The notes under the pieces are model-generated. The model worked only from the letters and a program-made list of their open reading frames with translations. It did not search any database and was not told the origin of the DNA. Below are positions 6,288 to 12,320 of a stretch of 15,057 nt of DNA, one piece after another. This DNA is from UBA1425 sp045537495 (GTDB taxonomy: Bacteria; Bacillota; Clostridia; Oscillospirales; Acutalibacteraceae): the NCBI GenBank assembly GCA_045537495.1, contig JAZSPN010000140.1, forward strand, positions 1-15,057, in the 5' to 3' direction. A program made the position numbers and the translations under genes. How positions within the stretch are numbered: the first letter of the stretch is position 1; each line of letters starts with the position of its first letter.

Positions 6288-7349
6288 ATGTCCGAAAAAG
6301 TATTGATGAAGGGAAACGAAGCAATTGCGGAGGCAGCCATAATGGCGGGTTGCCGTCACTACTTCGGATATCCCATTACACCTCAGACGGAAATTGCCGC
6401 ATACATGGCAAAGCGTATGCCGAAGATTGACGGTGTATTTCTTCAGGCGGAGAGCGAAATCGCGGCAATCAACATGGTAATCGGTGTTGCCGCAACGGGA
6501 AAAAGAGTTATGACTTCAAGCTCCAGCCCGGGAATCTCACTTAAAAGCGAAGGTCTTTCGTATCTTGCGGGATGCGACCTTCCCGCACTCATAGTAAACG
6601 TACAGAGAGGCGGTCCCGGACTTGGCGGAATTCAGCCTTCACAGTCCGATTACTGGCAGGCGACAAAGGCATCGGGACACGGTGACTTCCGCAGAATCGT
6701 ACTTGCACCGGCATCCGTTCAGGAAATGGTAAGCCTTACATTCAAGGGATTTGACCTTGCGGACAAATACCGCATGACATCCATGATTCTTGCAGACGGA
6801 ACCATCGGACAGATGATGGAGCCCGTAAGCCTTGATATGGGTGAAGTTACACAGTATGATAAATCGTGGGCACTTACCGGTACACTTTGCGAGAGAAAGC
6901 CCAACATCGTAAACTCTCTCTTCTTAAAGCCGGAAGAGCTTGAACAGACGAACTTTGAGCGTTACGAAAGATATGCTCAGATCGAAAATAACGAAGTGAT
7001 GTACGAAGAATACATGATGGACGATGCCGAATACTGCATCGTTGCATTCGGAATTGCTTCACGAGTTTCCAAGAATGTCATTAACGAGGCAAGAGCCAAG
7101 GGCATCAAGGTCGGTCTTATCAGACCTATCACCCTTTGGCCGTTCCCGAAGGATGCGCTTCTTAAAGCGGCGGACAAGTGCAAGGCGTTTGTAAGCGTTG
7201 AGCTTTCGATGGGACAGATGATCGACGACATCGAGCTTGCAATCCGTTGCAAGAAGCCCGTACTGCTTTGTAACCGTGTCGGCGGAATGATTCCCACTCC
7301 CGAAGATGTTATGAATGCAGTTGAAGAAGCAGTTAAAATTGGAGGTTGA
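6288..7349 (+). CDS. vorB: 2-ketoisovalerate-type ferredoxin oxidoreductase, alpha subunit (VorB-like)
   Basis: The 353-residue alpha subunit of a CoA-acylating 2-oxoacid:ferredoxin oxidoreductase, which interconverts 2-oxoacid + CoA + oxidised ferredoxin with acyl-CoA + CO2 + reduced ferredoxin. The N-terminus (KVLMKGNEAIAEAAIMAG) is characteristic of the VorB/KorA group. GYPITPQTE (27-35) is the pyrimidine-domain motif with the conserved Thr, and QRGGPGLGGIQPSQSDY (106-122) belongs to the same domain. A C-terminal transketolase-like domain (LIRPITLWPFPKDAL) follows. It is too short for a PorA/NifJ pyruvate enzyme. The start ATG at 6288 has AAGGAGG eight bases upstream; a TTG at 6264 inside the previous gene is not credible. 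The branched-chain preference is suggested by family resemblance and by the Ile T-box; 2-oxoglutarate specificity cannot be ruled out. Confidence 0.9.
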   Translation: MSEKVLMKGNEAIAEAAIMAGCRHYFGYPITPQTEIAAYMAKRMPKIDGVFLQAESEIAAINMVIGVAATGKRVMTSSSSPGISLKSEGLSYLAGCDLPALIVNVQRGGPGLGGIQPSQSDYWQATKASGHGDFRRIVLAPASVQEMVSLTFKGFDLADKYRMTSMILADGTIGQMMEPVSLDMGEVTQYDKSWALTGTLCERKPNIVNSLFLKPEELEQTNFERYERYAQIENNEVMYEEYMMDDAEYCIVAFGIASRVSKNVINEARAKGIKVGLIRPITLWPFPKDALLKAADKCKAFVSVELSMGQMIDDIELAIRCKKPVLLCNRVGGMIPTPEDVMNAVEEAVKIGG

Positions 7350-7354
7350 TGAAA

Positions 7355-8110
7355 ATGGTAGTATTCAAGAAACCCGATGCTCTCACCGATGCAGAGCTTT
7401 CATTCTGCCCCGGATGTACTCACGGAATAATTACCCGTCTTGTGGCGGAAGCTATTGATGAACTCGGAATCCAGGGAACAACTATCGGTATTGCACCCGT
7501 AGGATGCTCCGTAATGGCATATAATTTCTTCGACGTCGATATGGCACAGGCGGCTCACGGAAGAGCACCCGCCGTTGCTACGGGTATCAAGCGTTCCGAT
7601 CCTTCGAGAACTGTTTTCACATACCAGGGTGACGGTGACCTTGCGGCAATCGGTACGGCGGAAACGGTACACGCGGCGGCAAGAGGAGAAAATATCACGG
7701 TCATCTTCGTAAATAACGCCATTTACGGTATGACGGGCGGACAGATGGCGCCGACTTCGCTTCCCGGAATGGTAACACAGACCTCTCCCTACGGCAGAGA
7801 TACCGAAAAAGTCGGTCTTCCCGTAAAGGTATGTGAGCTTCTTTCAAATGTTGACGGCGCAACGTATCTCGAAAGAGTAGCCGTAAATAATATCAAGAAT
7901 ATCAATAAGGCGAAGAAGGCTATTTTAAAGGCGTTCAAGAACCAGGTTGAAGGCAAGGGCTTCTCACTCGTAGAGGTGCTTTCCACTTGTCCCACAAACT
8001 GGGGACTTCCTCCCGCCAAAGCACTCGAATGGCTTGAGGAAAACATGATTCCTTACTATCCTCTCGGAGTATACAAGGATAAATATGCAGACGAGGAGGC
8101 GGCAAAATGA
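7355..8110 (+). CDS. 2-oxoacid:ferredoxin oxidoreductase, beta (thiamine diphosphate) subunit
   Basis: A 251-residue subunit that binds thiamine diphosphate and holds part of the active site. CPGCTHG (18-24) is the N-terminal motif of the family. GDGDLAAIG (92-100) followed by NNAIYGMTGGQ (120-130) forms the GDG...NN metal/TPP-binding signature. Start choice: GGAGG at 7341-7345 lies nine bases before ATG 7355 but only three before ATG 7349, so 7355 is preferred. The alternative adds MK. It follows vorB with almost no gap, and its last four bases (ATGA) overlap the start of the gamma subunit, implying translational coupling and fixed stoichiometry. Confidence 0.94.
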   Translation: MVVFKKPDALTDAELSFCPGCTHGIITRLVAEAIDELGIQGTTIGIAPVGCSVMAYNFFDVDMAQAAHGRAPAVATGIKRSDPSRTVFTYQGDGDLAAIGTAETVHAAARGENITVIFVNNAIYGMTGGQMAPTSLPGMVTQTSPYGRDTEKVGLPVKVCELLSNVDGATYLERVAVNNIKNINKAKKAILKAFKNQVEGKGFSLVEVLSTCPTNWGLPPAKALEWLEENMIPYYPLGVYKDKYADEEAAK

Positions 8111-8643
8111 GCTTCTCAAAACAGGTTTTAATCGCAGGATTCGGCGGACAGGGCGTACTGTTCACGGGTAAATTTATAGCTTATAACGGACTTTTTGAGG
8201 AACGCGAGGTAAGCTGGCTTCCGTCATACGGCCCCGAGGCAAGAGGCGGTACATCGAATTGCAGTGTTATCGTCAGTGATGATCCCATCGGATCACCCAT
8301 CGTTATGAATCCCGATATTCTCATTGCGATGAATCTTCCGTCGCTTGACAAATTCGAGGACGCGGTAGTTCCGGGCGGAAAGATTTTCATCGACTCGTCA
8401 CTCATCGAACGCAAGGTGAACAGAGAAGATGTGGATGTTTACTATGTACCCGCTACCCAGATAGCTTCCGATGAAAAGCTCTCGGGCTCAGCAAACATGA
8501 TTCTTCTCGGAAACGTTCTTAAAAACACAGATCTCATGCCTTATGAAAACGTTGCCAAGGTTATGGAGAAGCTTGTGCCCGCAAAGCGTCAGAATCTTAT
8601 TGAAGTCAACAAAAAGGCAATCGAACTCGGATATAACTATTAA
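8107..8643 (+). CDS. 2-oxoacid:ferredoxin oxidoreductase, gamma subunit
   Basis: A 178-residue subunit of the pyruvate/ketoisovalerate oxidoreductase catalytic (gamma) domain family. It opens with a Rossmann-like glycine motif, GFGGQGV (11-17). SYGPEARGGTSN (40-51) follows, the conserved loop that contacts CoA in this family. Its ATG overlaps the TGA of the beta subunit (ATGA), so the start is unambiguous. It completes the delta-alpha-beta-gamma enzyme, and the XRE-cupin gene begins 19 bases downstream with its own ribosome site. Confidence 0.94.
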   Translation: MSFSKQVLIAGFGGQGVLFTGKFIAYNGLFEEREVSWLPSYGPEARGGTSNCSVIVSDDPIGSPIVMNPDILIAMNLPSLDKFEDAVVPGGKIFIDSSLIERKVNREDVDVYYVPATQIASDEKLSGSANMILLGNVLKNTDLMPYENVAKVMEKLVPAKRQNLIEVNKKAIELGYNY

Positions 8644-8662
8644 TTTTCTGAAAGGAGCCGCT

Positions 8663-9214
8663 ATGTTAGATCAACTTAAAGAAATCGGTCAAAGACTTGC
8701 AGGACTTCGAAATATTTGTGAATACACAATTGCTGAAATGGCAGAAAAGTTAGGTATCAGCGAAGAAGAGTATGTTCAGTACGAGAACGGCTCAAAAGAT
8801 TTTTCGTTCAGTATCATGTACAACTGTGCAAATATTCTCGGCGTAGATGTACTCGAGATTATGCGTGGCGAATCAGCCAAGCTTTCGACTTGTTCGGTTG
8901 TTAAAAAGGGCAGGGGATTTTCGGTAAAGCGTAACGAAACCTACGATTACCGTCACCTTGCATATACGTTCAAGGACAAAAAGGCAGAGCCCTTCCTTGT
9001 CACGGTTGAAAGAACGGATACGGTACCGACATTCCATGCACACGAAGGTCAGGAATTCAATTATATTATTTCAGGTAAGCTTACGTTTTATCTCGGCTCA
9101 ATTTCGTACGAGCTTGAAGAGGGCGACAGTGTTTACTTCGATGCAGGAATTCCTCATACAGTTCAGACGGTTGAAGATGAGCCTGCTCAGTTTATAGCGG
9201 TTGTAATGAAATAA
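8663..9214 (+). CDS. XRE-family transcriptional regulator with C-terminal cupin domain
   Basis: A 183-residue protein. Residues about 8-63 form a helix-turn-helix of the XRE/Cro type (IAEMAEKLGISEEEYVQYENG, then a second helical stretch ending LGVDVLEIMRG). Residues about 110-183 form a single cupin_2 barrel with the motifs HAHEGQEFNYIISG and EEGDSVYFDAGIPHTVQ, whose His and Glu residues may bind metal or a small ligand. The start ATG at 8663 has AAAGGAG five bases upstream; upstream in-frame starts lie inside the gamma-subunit gene and are rejected. It sits between the oxidoreductase and the acyl-CoA synthetase, with 12 bases to the latter. It probably senses a metabolite of the pathway (an acid or acyl-CoA) and adds a second layer of control to the T-box. 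The target and ligand are unknown. Confidence 0.9.
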   Translation: MLDQLKEIGQRLAGLRNICEYTIAEMAEKLGISEEEYVQYENGSKDFSFSIMYNCANILGVDVLEIMRGESAKLSTCSVVKKGRGFSVKRNETYDYRHLAYTFKDKKAEPFLVTVERTDTVPTFHAHEGQEFNYIISGKLTFYLGSISYELEEGDSVYFDAGIPHTVQTVEDEPAQFIAVVMK

Positions 9215-9226
9215 GGAGATCGGTTT

Positions 9227-10930
9227 ATGGCAATATACGAAAGATTCATCGGACGTGACAGGGACAGCTTTACATCGTTCGAAGATATAACGGAGAATTA
9301 TAAAGTAAGCTGGAGTGAAGATTTTAACTTTGCTTATGATGTAATTGATGTTCTCGGCACGGAGAAGCCCGACAAGCTGGCAATCCTGTGGGTATCCGCA
9401 ACGGGCGAAGAAAAAAGATTCACTTTCCGCGATGTTATGATTTATTCAAACAAGGCAGCAAATTATTTCAAGTCCTTCGGAATCGGAAAAGGCGATCCCG
9501 TTTTGCTTGTCCTTAAAAGAAGCTATCTGTTCTGGTTCTGCATGATGGGACTTCATAAGCTTGGTGCTGTTGCCGTTCAGGCGACCGATATGCTTACCGA
9601 AAAGGACTACGTCTATCGCTGTAATGCAGGAAAAATCAAGGGCGTCGTCATCACCGGCGACGGTGCCTGCACGGACAATTTCGATCTCGGCGAAGGTCAG
9701 TACGAAACCGTAACCTGCAAATTTGTCACAAAACACAAAAAAGTTGACGGTTGGCACGACTTCGAAGAAGGTTTTGAAAATGCAAGCGAGGACTGGTCAC
9801 GTCCCACGGGCAAGGATGCAATAAAATCAACCGACACAATGCTCATGTCATTCTCGTCGGGAACAACCGGATATCCCAAAATGGTTATCCACGACTTTAC
9901 ATATCCTCTCGGTCACATCATGACGGGTGTATTCTGGCACCGCGTCATTGACGGCGGATTACACTTTACGGTTTCCGATACAGGCTGGCTCAAATCTCTC
10001 TGGGGCAAAATGTACGGTCAGTGGTTCGGAGAAAGCGCAGTATTCATCTATGATTTTGAAAAATTTGACGGTGCGGACATTCTTTCCAAACTTGAAAAGT
10101 ACAAAATCACCACCTTCTGTGTACCTCCCACCATGTACAGAATGATTCTCAAATACGATGTTGAGAAATACGATCTCTCATCGCTCACACATTGCTGTAC
10201 GGCGGGCGAGGCGCTTAATCCCACGGTTTTCGATGACTGGAAAAAATACACGGGACTCGAAATTCACGAGGGCTTCGGTCAGACCGAAACGACTATCTGT
10301 ATCGGAACGATTGCCCCCTTCATGAAGCCGATCCCCGGCACAATCGGCGTGTCTGTTCCCGGCTACGATGTAAGGCTTCTCAACATCGATAACGAAGAAT
10401 GTGCTCCCGGAGAAACGGGTGAAATCTGCATCAGATATCCTTCAAAGGAAAAACGTCCCAGAGGTACACTTTGTGAGTATCATAATAATCCGGAAGAGAA
10501 CGCGGAAGCTTTCCGTGACGGATTCTATCACACGGGCGATACGGCATATACGGACGAGCATGGCAGAGTCAAGTATGTCGGCAGAAACGACGATGTTATC
10601 AAGTCGTCGGGCTACAGAATCGGTCCGTTCGAGGTGGAAAGTGTTCTCGTAAAGCATCCCGCTGTCTATGAATGTGCCATCACGGCGTATCCCGATGAAA
10701 CTAGAGGCACAATCGTAAAGGCGACCGTCATTCTCCATGACGGTTATGAGGGTACGGAGGAGCTGACAAAGGAGCTTCAGCAGTATGTCAAGGTTAATAC
10801 TGCTCCGTATAAGTATCCGAGAAAGATCGAATACGTCGATTCTCTTCCCAAGACGATCAGTAACAAGATCCGCAGGGTGGAAATCCGTCAGCGTGACTAC
10901 GACAAGTATTACGCAAATCAGAAAAATTAA
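9227..10930 (+). CDS. AMP-forming acyl-CoA synthetase (acetyl/medium-chain acyl type)
   Basis: A 567-residue cytoplasmic ligase of the ANL superfamily that converts a carboxylic acid + ATP + CoA to acyl-CoA + AMP + PPi. The phosphate-binding loop FSSGTTGYPK is at 209-218. GFGQTET (349-355) is the adenylate-binding A5 motif. HTGDT (435-439) holds the ribose-binding Asp438. GRNDDVIKSSGYRIGPFEVE is the hinge and A8 region. The catalytic Lys is 547, in SNKIRR near the C-terminus. The overall pattern is closer to medium/short branched-chain (ACSM-like) enzymes than to canonical acetyl-CoA synthetase, which is longer (about 650 aa). AAGGAG lies nine bases before the ATG. As the last gene of the T-box operon it would supply the acyl-CoA for the adjacent oxidoreductase, or release the acid in the opposite direction. 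Substrate is inferred, not read. Confidence 0.92.
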   Translation: MAIYERFIGRDRDSFTSFEDITENYKVSWSEDFNFAYDVIDVLGTEKPDKLAILWVSATGEEKRFTFRDVMIYSNKAANYFKSFGIGKGDPVLLVLKRSYLFWFCMMGLHKLGAVAVQATDMLTEKDYVYRCNAGKIKGVVITGDGACTDNFDLGEGQYETVTCKFVTKHKKVDGWHDFEEGFENASEDWSRPTGKDAIKSTDTMLMSFSSGTTGYPKMVIHDFTYPLGHIMTGVFWHRVIDGGLHFTVSDTGWLKSLWGKMYGQWFGESAVFIYDFEKFDGADILSKLEKYKITTFCVPPTMYRMILKYDVEKYDLSSLTHCCTAGEALNPTVFDDWKKYTGLEIHEGFGQTETTICIGTIAPFMKPIPGTIGVSVPGYDVRLLNIDNEECAPGETGEICIRYPSKEKRPRGTLCEYHNNPEENAEAFRDGFYHTGDTAYTDEHGRVKYVGRNDDVIKSSGYRIGPFEVESVLVKHPAVYECAITAYPDETRGTIVKATVILHDGYEGTEELTKELQQYVKVNTAPYKYPRKIEYVDSLPKTISNKIRRVEIRQRDYDKYYANQKN

Positions 10931-10944
10931 GATTTTGCAAAGGA

Positions 10945-10971
10945 CCTGCAATTAATTTTGCAGGTTTTTTT
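10945..10971 (+). terminator. Rho-independent terminator of the ketoacid oxidoreductase operon
   Basis: CCTGCAA (10945-10951) and TTGCAGG (10958-10964) form a 7-bp stem around TTAATT, followed by seven T. It lies 14 bases past the acyl-CoA synthetase stop. Confidence 0.9.
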
Positions 10972-11015
10972 GCCGAAAAGTGTAAATGTTTATAAAATCT
11001 TAAGGAGTTATGTAG

Positions 11016-11044
11016 TTGTATCTTAATAATTGAAAGGCTATAAT
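11016..11044 (+). promoter_or_regulatory. Sigma-A-like promoter of the 40-aa microprotein gene
   Basis: TTGTAT (11016-11021), a 17-base spacer and a perfect TATAAT (11039-11044). The -35 matches only at TTG. It stands 36 bases before the microprotein ATG and just after the previous operon's terminator. Confidence 0.65.
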
Positions 11045-11080
11045 ATCATTGTAAAATGATTTTCAATTGGAGAGATAAAA

Positions 11081-11203
11081 ATGATCCGGATACAGAAGGC
11101 TCTGCTGGGGACCGTTGCAATGGTCGTGCTTGGCATTTTGAGCATCGGCACCGTTAATAAAGAGCACATGATCGACATAATCGAAAAGCACAACGCTGCA
11201 TAA
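11081..11203 (+). CDS. 40-residue membrane microprotein
   Basis: Short open frame beginning MIRIQKALLG with one hydrophobic segment (residues about 8-24, LLGTVAMVVLGILSIGT) and a charged tail ending EKHNAA. This suggests a single-pass membrane protein with a short positively charged N-terminus. Support for it being real: GGAGA seven bases before the ATG, a dedicated upstream promoter with a perfect TATAAT, and a strong terminator starting seven bases after the stop. It is thus an isolated monocistronic unit. I do not recognise a family. It could instead be the cleaved signal peptide of a very small secreted peptide, though the tail is only about 16 residues. Function unknown. Confidence 0.6.
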   Translation: MIRIQKALLGTVAMVVLGILSIGTVNKEHMIDIIEKHNAA

Positions 11204-11210
11204 ACTGACA

Positions 11211-11243
11211 GACGGCTACGGTTCAACCGTAGCCGTCTTTTTT
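11211..11243 (+). terminator. Rho-independent terminator of the microprotein gene
   Basis: GACGGCTACGG and CCGTAGCCGTC form a perfect 11-bp stem (11211-11237) around TTCAA, followed by six T. It also separates the plus-strand microprotein from the convergent Cys-rich gene, whose stop is eight bases beyond; no T-run exists in the minus direction. Confidence 0.92.
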
Positions 11244-11250
11244 GTGTCAG

Positions 11251-11376
11251 TTAGCAACCGCAACCGTTGTTGCCGCAACCGCAGCCGTTATTGCAGCCAC
11301 AACCGCAACCGCTATCGGAGCATAAGAGGATGATGACGAGGAGAATAATCCATGTGTTATTGCATCCGCAACCCAT
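11251..11376 (-). CDS. Gly/Cys/Asn-rich 41-residue microprotein with hydrophobic core
   Basis: A 41-residue protein starting MGCGCNNTW, followed by a hydrophobic run (IILLVIILLC, residues 10-19), then a low-complexity tail made of GCGC and NNGC units ending in GCGC. Eleven of the 41 residues are cysteine. A textbook ribosome site (AAAGGAGGG, 11384-11392) stands seven bases from the ATG, which strongly supports translation. The plan (short Cys-Gly cap, hydrophobic run, Cys/Gly/Asn repeats) recalls small cysteine-rich proteins of clostridia sometimes labelled chorion-class high-cysteine, and loosely the YjcZ-type spore microproteins. Possible roles are a metal-binding or disulfide-cross-linked spore-coat or membrane component. 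No function is assigned. Confidence 0.75.
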   Translation of the reverse strand: MGCGCNNTWIILLVIILLCSDSGCGCGCNNGCGCGNNGCGC

Positions 11377-11409
11377 TTTGTCGCCCTCCTTTCGCTTGCT
11401 TTCATTTTC

Positions 11410-11440
11410 ATGTTATGTGAAAACAAAATAAGTGTTACAA
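11410..11440 (-). promoter_or_regulatory. Candidate promoter of the Cys-rich microprotein gene
   Basis: On the minus strand, TTGTAA (11435-11440), a 17-base spacer and CATAACAT (11410-11417). The sigma-A match is only fair (4/6 in each box). CATAACAT also satisfies the CATAnnnT pattern of mother-cell sporulation sigma factors. It lies 33 bases upstream of the ATG. Confidence 0.35.
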
Positions 11441-11507
11441 CTTTAGAAAGATTTAAGTTATTATGGAAATGCTATTAGTACGATTATTCAAAAGGAAGGA
11501 GATAAAC

Positions 11508-11699
11508 ATGAAGCAGGGAAGCTTTGGCGGCAGAATGCCGTACGACAACAGAAATCTTGAAATCGGCGAGGAACTGACTCCCGATCCGTTTTCCGAGGAA
11601 CCGCATCCCATCAAGGTCAGAGTTTCAAGATCGGAGACCAAAACGACGATCGGCAGAAGAGCACGACTTCTGAAAGATTCAAAAAATGAGAAAAAATGA
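11508..11699 (+). CDS. Hypothetical 63-residue protein with basic C-terminal tail
   Basis: A soluble small protein, MKQGSFGGRMPYDNRNLEIG at the N-terminus, then an acidic Pro-rich middle (LTPDPFSEEPHPIKV) and a strongly basic tail (GRRARLLKDSKNEKK). There is no signal peptide, membrane segment or cysteine. Start: ATG 11508 follows AAGGAG at 11496-11502 region with normal spacing; an in-frame ATG at 11463 would add 15 residues but has no ribosome site. It lies just upstream of the ctsR heat-shock promoter. The last codons fall in a tandem array of a 10-base A-rich repeat. I do not recognise a family. The basic tail could contact nucleic acid or the ribosome, but that is a guess. Confidence 0.65.
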   Translation: MKQGSFGGRMPYDNRNLEIGEELTPDPFSEEPHPIKVRVSRSETKTTIGRRARLLKDSKNEKK

Positions 11700-11710
11700 G
11701 AAAAAATGAG
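11681..11710 (+). repeat. Three tandem copies of a 10-bp A-rich repeat
   Basis: AAAAAATGAG occurs three times in a row without a mismatch (11681-11690, 11691-11700, 11701-11710), followed by a degenerate copy TAAAAAAGAG. The stop codon of the 63-aa gene lies in the second copy. Because the unit is not a multiple of three, changes in copy number upstream of the stop would alter the protein's C-terminus. Confidence 0.9.
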
Positions 11711-11749
11711 TAAAAAAGAGATAACGACGTGAAACAGAGATGAAAAATG

Positions 11750-11789
11750 ACGTCAAAGGTCATTTTTGACTTTTACTGACCTTTGACGT
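11750..11789. promoter_or_regulatory. Inverted repeat with CtsR-type half-sites upstream of ctsR
   Basis: ACGTCAAAGGTCA (11750-11762) and TGACCTTTGACGT (11777-11789) are perfect 13-base inverted arms around a 14-base loop. Within it, the minus strand carries GGTCAGT-AAA-AGTCAAA (11765-11781), which matches the CtsR operator (two GGTCAAA-like heptamers, 3-base gap) at 12 of 14 positions. The right arm includes the -35 box of the ctsR promoter. As RNA it would also form a hairpin followed by TTTT, possibly a weak terminator for the preceding gene. Confidence 0.75.
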
Positions 11790-11811
11790 TTTGATATGTA
11801 ATGAGTATAAT
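11783..11811 (+). promoter_or_regulatory. Sigma-A promoter of the ctsR operon
   Basis: TTGACG (11783-11788), a 17-base spacer and TATAAT (11806-11811). The -35 lies in the right arm of the inverted repeat and the start point falls in the downstream CtsR operator, so repressor binding would cover both sides. Confidence 0.9.
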
Positions 11812-11813
11812 AT

Positions 11814-11842
11814 AGTCAAGGTCAAAGAAAGTCAAAGTCAAA
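11814..11842 (+). promoter_or_regulatory. CtsR operator
   Basis: GGTCAAA-GAA-AGTCAAA (11820-11836) is an exact match to the CtsR direct-repeat operator. Partial GTCAA units flank it on both sides (AGTCAAG 11814-11820 and GTCAAA 11837-11842). It covers the region from just after the -10 to about 13 bases before the ctsR start codon, so it should mediate autorepression released by heat stress. Confidence 0.93.
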
Positions 11843-11854
11843 TGTGGTGATAAT

Positions 11855-12301
11855 ATGAGTTTAAGTAACAGCATAGCGAAAATGATACTTGAATTACTCG
11901 AGCAGGACGGATATACGGAAATTCAGCGTAATGAGCTTGCGCAGACACTCGGATGCGTACCGAGTCAGATTAACTACGTTATTTCGTCACGTTTCACACC
12001 GGAGCAGGGTTATATTGTAGAGAGCAGGAGAGGCGGAGGCGGATACATACGTATCAGCAGAGTCAGTGTTGACAGAGATGTGACGCTGATGCACATAATC
12101 AATGCGATAGGAGCATCGATACCGGAGCAGGCTTGCAGAGCGTATATAACGAATCTGATGTACAGCGATGTTCTCGATGAAAAAACGTCGAAGTTGCTGC
12201 TTGCGGCAACATCGGACAAATGTTACCGCGTACTGGAGCAATCGGAACGTGATGCTGTCAGAGCATCCGTATTAAAACAGTTGTTATTATCAATTATGTA
12301 A
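11855..12301 (+). CDS. ctsR: Heat-shock repressor CtsR
   Basis: A 148-residue DNA-binding repressor of protein quality-control genes (clpC, clpP and others). The N-terminal winged helix-turn-helix is visible: ELAQTLGCVPSQINYVISSRF (27-47), followed by the beta-wing RRGGGGYIRI (58-67), whose tetraglycine tip inserts into the minor groove and senses heat. The Arg just before the glycines is the residue position targeted by McsB in Bacillus. The C-terminal dimerisation domain follows. GGTGA lies four bases before the ATG. It is the first gene of the classical ctsR-mcsA-mcsB-clpC operon and is preceded by two CtsR operators, so autorepression is nearly certain. Confidence 0.97.
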   Translation: MSLSNSIAKMILELLEQDGYTEIQRNELAQTLGCVPSQINYVISSRFTPEQGYIVESRRGGGGYIRISRVSVDRDVTLMHIINAIGASIPEQACRAYITNLMYSDVLDEKTSKLLLAATSDKCYRVLEQSERDAVRASVLKQLLLSIM

Positions 12302-12320
12302 ACAGAAGGGAAGAATGAAA

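Noticed and set aside
6068..8643. Pyruvate:ferredoxin oxidoreductase (por) or indolepyruvate oxidoreductase (ior)
   Set aside because: Subunit order, small separate delta/alpha/beta/gamma genes and the VorB-type alpha N-terminus favour the VOR/KOR group; IOR has two fused subunits.
9227..10930. Canonical acetyl-CoA synthetase (Acs)
   Set aside because: About 80 residues too short and lacking the long Acs N-terminal extension; resembles medium/branched-chain acyl-CoA synthetases.
11038..11226. Minus-strand 62-codon frame opposite the microprotein
   Set aside because: No ribosome site; runs through the terminator hairpin and the plus-strand promoter.
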